Below, piece by piece: positions 59,325 to 64,000 of a DNA stretch of 64,000 nucleotides (the stretch's first letter is position 1; every line of letters begins with the position of its first letter). Below the pieces are notes generated by a model. It was not told the origin of the DNA, ran no database searches, and worked only from the letters and a program-made list of their open reading frames with translations. This DNA comes from Chitinophagaceae bacterium (GTDB lineage Bacteria; Bacteroidota; Bacteroidia; Chitinophagales; Chitinophagaceae), in assembly GCA_947447265.1 (NCBI GenBank), contig CANFKC010000007.1:62001-126000 (forward strand), read 5' to 3'. The position numbers and the translations under genes were made by a program.

Positions 59325-60386
59325 TTAAACAGTAGTGCGGCTTAAGATTTTCGTAAATCGCTTTATGTCGGTTTCGGCAAAAAGGTCGGTGCCCTCAATT
59401 AGGTGCTGTGCCATATTGTATGCAAAGTAGGGCGCTTGCGAACAGCCCTTTGCGCCCATTCCATTGAGTATGCCTATAGCAGGGTGGAGCGGGTGAAACC
59501 CCGTAAAGGGTTTATGATCGACCGTTGCAGGGCGGCTTGCAGCCCAATGCTCTTTTATGCTGAAAGGAATTTTTAGCCAGCTTTCCAGTTGTTGTTCTGC
59601 TTTTGCCCGGAAGGTTTCGGAGGGTAGGAGGTCTGTGTATTTCCAATCGAATGAAGAACCCACCCAGGACAGGCCATCTTCCCAGGGGGTTATTTTCAGG
59701 TGGTGTTTAAAAATGTGTGTGCGGGGCAGGTCGGGGATATCTGCAATCAGCACTTCGCCTTTATTCAGCGCAAATGGCAGCAAAGAAAAGTACGGGTTTT
59801 CCATGGCTGCGCTACCTTCGCAGCAAATCAGTTTTTTGGCCGTAATGCCTTTATAAGTAATGCCGCCAGATGTTGCGTTGAGCTGGCTCCAATCGAATTT
59901 TTCTTCTAGCAGGCTACCGGATTCTTGAAGTGCAGTCCGCCATGCGTTTTGAAGGCTGCGCATATCTATTATGCTGCATGGGCTTATCTCGCTTATGCCA
60001 AAATTAAAGTTGAAATAAGGGTCAAGGCTGGCGGTATCGGGGTACTCAGTCAGGTAGCTGGTTTGCAGCGCCCGCTCCCGATAAGTGTTGTGTATCTCGG
60101 GAGTTGCATGAAATTCCAACAGGCTGTAGGGTGTTACAATATTGATGCCCAACTGCCGTTCCAAGGCTGCATAGGTAGCGTCAGCAACAGGCAAAAAATC
60201 ATCTATCATCCATGATTTTACTACCCGCATACCTGTTACGGGGTTTATAAGTCCGCTGGCCACTCTTCCAGCTGAAAATGGGTTGAACGCATCGATAACC
60301 ACTACTTTTTTACCTGCCTTAATAAGGTGGTAGCTGAGTAAGGTTCCGCATAAACCCTGGCCGAGAATGATATAGTCTGCTTGCAC
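59325..60386 (-). CDS. FAD-dependent oxidoreductase (DAO family)
   Basis: The 353-residue protein begins with the dinucleotide-binding motif DYIILGQGLCGTLLSYHL and VVVIDAFNPFSAGRVASGLINPVTG, typical of D-amino-acid oxidase/glycine-oxidase-like flavoproteins. The C-terminal part has WAASRPATVDHKPFTGFHPLHPAIGILNGMGAKGCSQAPYFA, the second FAD-contacting region. It probably oxidises an amine or amino acid, or acts in tRNA or cofactor modification as in MnmC-like relatives. I cannot choose between these. It leads a two-gene unit with the acetyltransferase. Confidence 0.87.
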   Translation of the reverse strand: MQADYIILGQGLCGTLLSYHLIKAGKKVVVIDAFNPFSAGRVASGLINPVTGMRVVKSWMIDDFLPVADATYAALERQLGINIVTPYSLLEFHATPEIHNTYRERALQTSYLTEYPDTASLDPYFNFNFGISEISPCSIIDMRSLQNAWRTALQESGSLLEEKFDWSQLNATSGGITYKGITAKKLICCEGSAAMENPYFSLLPFALNKGEVLIADIPDLPRTHIFKHHLKITPWEDGLSWVGSSFDWKYTDLLPSETFRAKAEQQLESWLKIPFSIKEHWAASRPATVDHKPFTGFHPLHPAIGILNGMGAKGCSQAPYFAYNMAQHLIEGTDLFAETDIKRFTKILSRTTV

Positions 60387-60753
60387 CCTGCAAAGAAAAA
60401 GAAAAGGGCTGATTTGAGATAAGTAAATGTTTTGCGGGAACGGGGCATGCTCAAGAAAAAGGGTTTCATCCCAACAGAAAGTCGGGACGAGGACGCAATC
60501 TGAAGCTTATTTAAGGTTTCAAAGCCCAATTAAAAAGGGTGGGGCGTCATTAGCAGATTACCCCGTCCTTCCCGCAATTCTGTGAACCTTGTTTCGGGTA
60601 ATATGATCTGTCACCGTCTGAAGCATTGCGGTTGGCATGTGTATAAATCGCTGGTTTTGCGCTAGAAAATATAAATAAAATTCATTAAACTTGCATCATA
60701 TTTAAACCTGAACACTTTTTAGATAACTTATATAATCCATTGCGCCTGCCGGT
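60387..60753. other. Intergenic region before the second gliding-type protein gene
   Basis: These 367 bases between divergent genes hold the repeat at 60564-60613 and AT-rich sequence near 60660-60720 that may include the promoter. I see no gene. Confidence 0.45.
60564..60613 (+). repeat. Repeat flanking the second surface-protein gene, left copy
   Basis: This stretch (CCCGCAATTCTGTG...TTGTTTCGGGTAATATGAT) is matched by 63350-63396 in the same orientation with about three quarters of positions shared by eye. Confidence 0.65.
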
Positions 60754-63321
60754 ATGAAGCAGATAAGAATATTTTTCGCGTTATTCGTTTGCTTTGCTGC
60801 ATTTAACAGTGCTACTCATGCACAATGCCTTGTAAATTCTATTTACATTAATACGGCGCTTACGCCACCTACCTACTCGTCGCTTACGGCGGGTACTTCG
60901 TCAGCCCCGGTGCGCGATCCGCACTGGATCGTTACGGGTTTTTCATCGAGCACCAGCGGGGCGGCTGCAGTGGGCAGCCCGGCATATGTTATACCGGTTG
61001 CAGGGGCGTGGGCGGTAAACCCCGTAACCTATCCGGGCACCTGGATATCGGTTATCAATGCCCTTGGTTATAATACTTACGGAGATACCACGCACTATAG
61101 CATGATGCTGGGTCGTGTTTTCAGGACCTGCGCTAACGACAGTATTAAATTTACGCTCTACATTGCCAATGATAACTGGATGTCGTCGCTTGATGTTGAT
61201 GGTACCTATAACCTCGGGTTTTCACAGACTGCGCCAGGAACAGGTGCATGCTTTACCGCTTTTACCGCGTATACGAAAACTATTTACTTACCTGCGGGCA
61301 GCCACGTTATGAACGCGGTTGTGAATAATTATAACCAGGCGACCTACAACCCTACAGGGCTTGATATGTATGGTACTATTTCTTCCGCGTCCGGCATACC
61401 TTCTATTGTTTACGATGCGGATACCAATTGCAATAGTTATGCCTGCGGCACGCCGGCAGCTACCTGCAATTCCGTTACGCTGGCAGATTCTGTTGCCGGT
61501 TGCACGGGCGCTACTGTTAGTTTTACGGCATCAGTTGCCGGGCCAGATTCTGTTATTAAAGTGAGGTGGAGCCCACCAGCCGGCCTTTCTGATACTACCG
61601 TGCTTAACCCTACATTGACGGTGGGTTCCACTTCCGGCTACTACACGGTTACAGTAACATCGCTTATACCCCAAAACCTGATTGTTAATCCGAAATTCGA
61701 TTTTAGTAATTCCGGGTTTACGAATGATTATTTATGGTTGACAACAGCCATTTCGCCGACGCATTTTGGTATTGGTACTAATCCTACCGTTTATTCGGGT
61801 ACGTACTCCGCCATAGGCGACCATACAACCGGCACCGGTAATATGATGGTAGTTGATGGCCACACCGCTGCAGGCAAGGCTTGCTGGCGAGAGAGCATCC
61901 TGGTAAGCCCATCGAGCTACTACGATTTTTCGGCATGGGTAGCGGCATTAACCGGCTCATCTTATCCGAACATCGCCTTTTACATTAACGGCACACAAAT
62001 AGGCACAACTTTTACACCAACTGCTACTGGTGTCTGGCAGCAGTTCAGAAATACGTGGTACAGTGGTGGGGCTTCGCAGGCTGATATTAGTATTGTAGAC
62101 CTGAATACGACTACGACGAGTAACGATTTTGCGCTGGACGATATTGCTTTCCGCAGGATGTGTATTGTTCAGGATAGCATCTATGTAAAAACGGCACTTC
62201 GCGATACATCGTATGCCCGTGTTATCCTTAGCCAATGCGATTCTGCGGGGGCCATCACGCTTACTGCGCCAACAGGTTATACCTCTTATTACTGGACAAC
62301 GGGTAGTACTACACCATCCATTAGCGTGTCTGCATCAGGCACTTACATTGCTTACTGCACAACAGGTTGCCATACGCTGAATGATACTACGAAACTCACG
62401 CTTATACCCTACAACTATCTTTCCCGCAATATCGATACCTTCTTGTGTTTTCCTGGCAAATTTGACCTGGTAGCGCCTATCGGTTATAGCACTAATACGT
62501 GGCAGGATGGCACCAATAGCCCGAAGTACAGCATAACAGCGATCGGTACTTATTGGGTAATTTCGACTGGTAGTTGCATGAAGTATGAAGATACTTTCAA
62601 CGTAAAATACACGCCGCTGGGTCTTTCACTGGGCCCTGATACTACCGTTTGCAGCAATTACCTGATACAGCCTTCGGTGAAAGACAGTACTGCAACATTC
62701 AAGTGGCAGGATGGCTCTACCGGTAATACCTATTCTGCATCACACACGGGCATCTATTATACTACTGCAATGATAGGTGGTTGTATGGCTACCGATACCG
62801 TTAAGGTGGATTTTTATCACCTGAGCCAGAACCTTCCTGATACATTTATCTGTAAGGGTTTACCAATTGAAATTCCTCTTTTAGCTCAGCCGCCAGCCGG
62901 TGGTAGTGTGCTATGGGATAATGGCAGCACCAGCCCGGCGCGGGTAGTGACGGATAGCGGCACTTATTGGGTGTATGTGAAAAAGGGAGATTGCCAGGTA
63001 CTGGATACGATAAGGGTTGTGACCGGTTATTGTGATTGCTGGTACGATATGCCAACCGCTTTTACGCCAAATGCAGATGGGGTTAATGATATTGCGCGGC
63101 CGCTGATACAGCCTGGTTGTTCCGTATCGGGTTACCAGTTCAATGTCTATAACCGTTGGGGTGAACTTGTGTATACTTCTGACGTTCCTGGTAAGGGTTG
63201 GGATGGTAATTATAAGGGTCAGCCGGCCGATATGGGCGTGTACTATTATTCGCTGCAATTTTTTATTGGGGTGAAGGATAAACAAGTGTATACTTCGGGC
63301 AATGTTACGTTGGTAAGATAG
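60754..63321 (+). CDS. Secreted surface protein with T9SS type B (gliding-type) C-terminal domain
   Basis: The 855-residue product has a signal peptide (FFALFVCFAAFNSATHAQ), an N-terminal region of about 210 residues with INTALTPPTYSSLTAG and GLDMYGTISSA, a carbohydrate-binding-like module at about 310-465 (NLIVNPKFDFSNSGFTNDYLW ... ISIVDLNTTTTSNDFALDDI), and several short Ig-like modules containing WQDGS or WDNGST. The C-terminal PTAFTPNADGVNDIARP...VYNRWGELVYTSD...GNVTLVR domain is the T9SS type B sorting signal. It is expected on the surface or released, and may bind glycans. It is similar in layout to the 1039-residue protein at 35798. Confidence 0.88.
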   Translation: MKQIRIFFALFVCFAAFNSATHAQCLVNSIYINTALTPPTYSSLTAGTSSAPVRDPHWIVTGFSSSTSGAAAVGSPAYVIPVAGAWAVNPVTYPGTWISVINALGYNTYGDTTHYSMMLGRVFRTCANDSIKFTLYIANDNWMSSLDVDGTYNLGFSQTAPGTGACFTAFTAYTKTIYLPAGSHVMNAVVNNYNQATYNPTGLDMYGTISSASGIPSIVYDADTNCNSYACGTPAATCNSVTLADSVAGCTGATVSFTASVAGPDSVIKVRWSPPAGLSDTTVLNPTLTVGSTSGYYTVTVTSLIPQNLIVNPKFDFSNSGFTNDYLWLTTAISPTHFGIGTNPTVYSGTYSAIGDHTTGTGNMMVVDGHTAAGKACWRESILVSPSSYYDFSAWVAALTGSSYPNIAFYINGTQIGTTFTPTATGVWQQFRNTWYSGGASQADISIVDLNTTTTSNDFALDDIAFRRMCIVQDSIYVKTALRDTSYARVILSQCDSAGAITLTAPTGYTSYYWTTGSTTPSISVSASGTYIAYCTTGCHTLNDTTKLTLIPYNYLSRNIDTFLCFPGKFDLVAPIGYSTNTWQDGTNSPKYSITAIGTYWVISTGSCMKYEDTFNVKYTPLGLSLGPDTTVCSNYLIQPSVKDSTATFKWQDGSTGNTYSASHTGIYYTTAMIGGCMATDTVKVDFYHLSQNLPDTFICKGLPIEIPLLAQPPAGGSVLWDNGSTSPARVVTDSGTYWVYVKKGDCQVLDTIRVVTGYCDCWYDMPTAFTPNADGVNDIARPLIQPGCSVSGYQFNVYNRWGELVYTSDVPGKGWDGNYKGQPADMGVYYYSLQFFIGVKDKQVYTSGNVTLVR

Positions 63322-63349
63322 TCTTTGTTACCATGGCAAATCACACCAT

Positions 63350-63396
63350 CGTCCCGCAATTTTGCGGGACTTTGTTTCGGGTGATAAGATTTGTCA
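63350..63396 (+). repeat. Repeat flanking the second surface-protein gene, right copy
   Basis: It shares TCCCGCAATT, TTGTTTCGGGT and GAT.TGTCA with 60564-60613 and includes the terminator hairpin described separately. Confidence 0.65.
63351..63377 (+). terminator. Rho-independent-like terminator
   Basis: GTCCCGCAA and TTGCGGGAC form a perfect 9-bp stem followed by TTTGTTT, 29 bases after the surface-protein stop. Confidence 0.75.
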
Positions 63397-63447
63397 TGGT
63401 GTTATTAGCTAATGCGAAAATACTCTAAGTTATGTGCACGATAAACC

Positions 63448-64000
63448 TTACAAATGCGCGAATTCCGCATTAATAGGCTCGCCGAAAAATATGGTGGCGT
63501 GTTGGTTAAAATCGGCAATATCGTCAGTAGTAAAAAAGCGCCTGGTGCCGCCCTGCGAAATTTTGGTTTCCATTTCTGAATGGCGTTGCAGATAATCGGT
63601 GAGGCTGTGCGCAACAATGTTTCCCTGAGCCACTATAGTGATGTGCGGCGGCAGGTATTTTTCAATTTTTTCTATCAATAGCGGATAGTGCGTGCATGCC
63701 AGGAGAATAGTGTCTATTTCCGGGGCTTTATTCATTAATTCATCCAGGTATTTTTGTACAAAGTAGTCTGCGCCTTTTCCCTGGTATTCGCCATATTCCA
63801 CTATTGGAACCCACATAGGGCAGGCATGTGAATAAACTCTGATTTCGGGGAAGAATTTGCCTATCTCAATTTCGTATGATTGTGAGCTGACGGTTCCCTT
63901 CGTGCCTAAAACACCAACAGCATTGGTGCGTGTATAAGAGCCTATTACTTCAGCGGTAGGCCTGATGACACCCAGCACCCGGTTCTGCGGGGCAATTTCC
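63448..64000 (-). CDS. murI: Glutamate racemase, C-terminal part (runs off the right edge)
   Basis: MurI makes D-glutamate for peptidoglycan. The frame is open to the window end and gives about 184 residues. It shows the conserved VGVLGTKGTVSSQSYE segment and the second catalytic cysteine in LLACTHYPLL with its following histidine. The N-terminal domain with the first cysteine (normally CNTA) lies beyond base 64000. Codons before the first possible start (reading EIAPQNRV) fit the family, so the gene is truncated by the window only. An alternative would be a paralogous Asp/Glu racemase, but the cysteine motif fits MurI. Confidence 0.93.
   Translation of the reverse strand, partial: EIAPQNRVLGVIRPTAEVIGSYTRTNAVGVLGTKGTVSSQSYEIEIGKFFPEIRVYSHACPMWVPIVEYGEYQGKGADYFVQKYLDELMNKAPEIDTILLACTHYPLLIEKIEKYLPPHITIVAQGNIVAHSLTDYLQRHSEMETKISQGGTRRFFTTDDIADFNQHATIFFGEPINAEFAHL

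Overview
The window looks like chromosomal DNA from a Bacteroidota bacterium, most likely of the Chitinophagaceae/Sphingobacteriales type. The evidence is internal: secreted proteins with type IX secretion (T9SS) C-terminal sorting domains of type A (PNP motif) and type B (gliding-associated 'FTPNGDG...NRWG' domain), a GldH gliding lipoprotein, Bacteroidota-only families (DUF3822, YtxJ next to YtxH/holin-X genes), and many starts preceded by the Bacteroidota -7 promoter element TAnnTTTG. No rRNA, tRNA, CRISPR array, prophage or intact insertion sequence was seen.

Layout. 1-7.4 kb: the 5' part of rpmI at the left edge, a pRiA4b ORF-3-like protein with miaA, an exported M1 peptidase, a small lipoprotein, fbp, a degenerate M23-like protein and a Tat-type PLP enzyme. 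7.4-14.3 kb: minus-strand housekeeping genes (dxs, murB, gpmI), a sensor kinase and gldH. 14.7-23.7 kb: a TolC/adaptor/RND efflux operon, ispF, adenine deaminase and a RHH/PIN toxin-antitoxin pair. 23.7-25.7 kb: an alpha/beta hydrolase and a class III PhaC-like synthase. 26.7-35.5 kb: two tandem DUF4331 proteins, a TPR lipoprotein, a HupE/UreJ-type membrane protein and a TonB-dependent receptor. 35.8-44.3 kb: large secreted proteins (gliding-type adhesin, NHL-repeat protein, S41 peptidase) and an EEP-family hydrolase. 44.6-47.2 kb: a tight minus-strand run DUF3822-rsmD-coaD-FkbM methyltransferase. 47.3-53.4 kb: MATE exporter, YtxJ, a YtxH/holin-X/coiled-coil trio, a broken lipoprotein gene, fbaB and a Uma2 protein. 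53.6-64 kb: smc, a 1.6 kb non-coding stretch packed with palindromic repeats, a GNAT enzyme, an FAD oxidoreductase, a second gliding-type surface protein and the start-truncated murI at the right edge.

How the genes fit together. Central carbon metabolism is represented by fbp, gpmI and fbaB, the MEP isoprenoid pathway by dxs and ispF, and the wall by murB and murI. These are scattered housekeeping genes rather than one pathway operon. The most coherent accessory unit is 26.7-35.5 kb, which I read as a cell-envelope system, probably for acquiring or handling a transition metal. The two DUF4331 proteins are predicted to mature to an N-terminal Ser-Ser-His, the HupE-like protein carries the family's histidine motifs, and the receptor plug is histidine-rich. 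This reading is inference.

The second notable signal is a family of intergenic repeats, each made of two adjacent hairpins (about 54 bp). There are nine near-complete copies, one diverged copy and one fragment, all in the same orientation, and four of them form a 94-bp-period tandem array. Several start codons were moved downstream of naive ORF starts because the naive start lies inside a TAnnTTTG promoter element.
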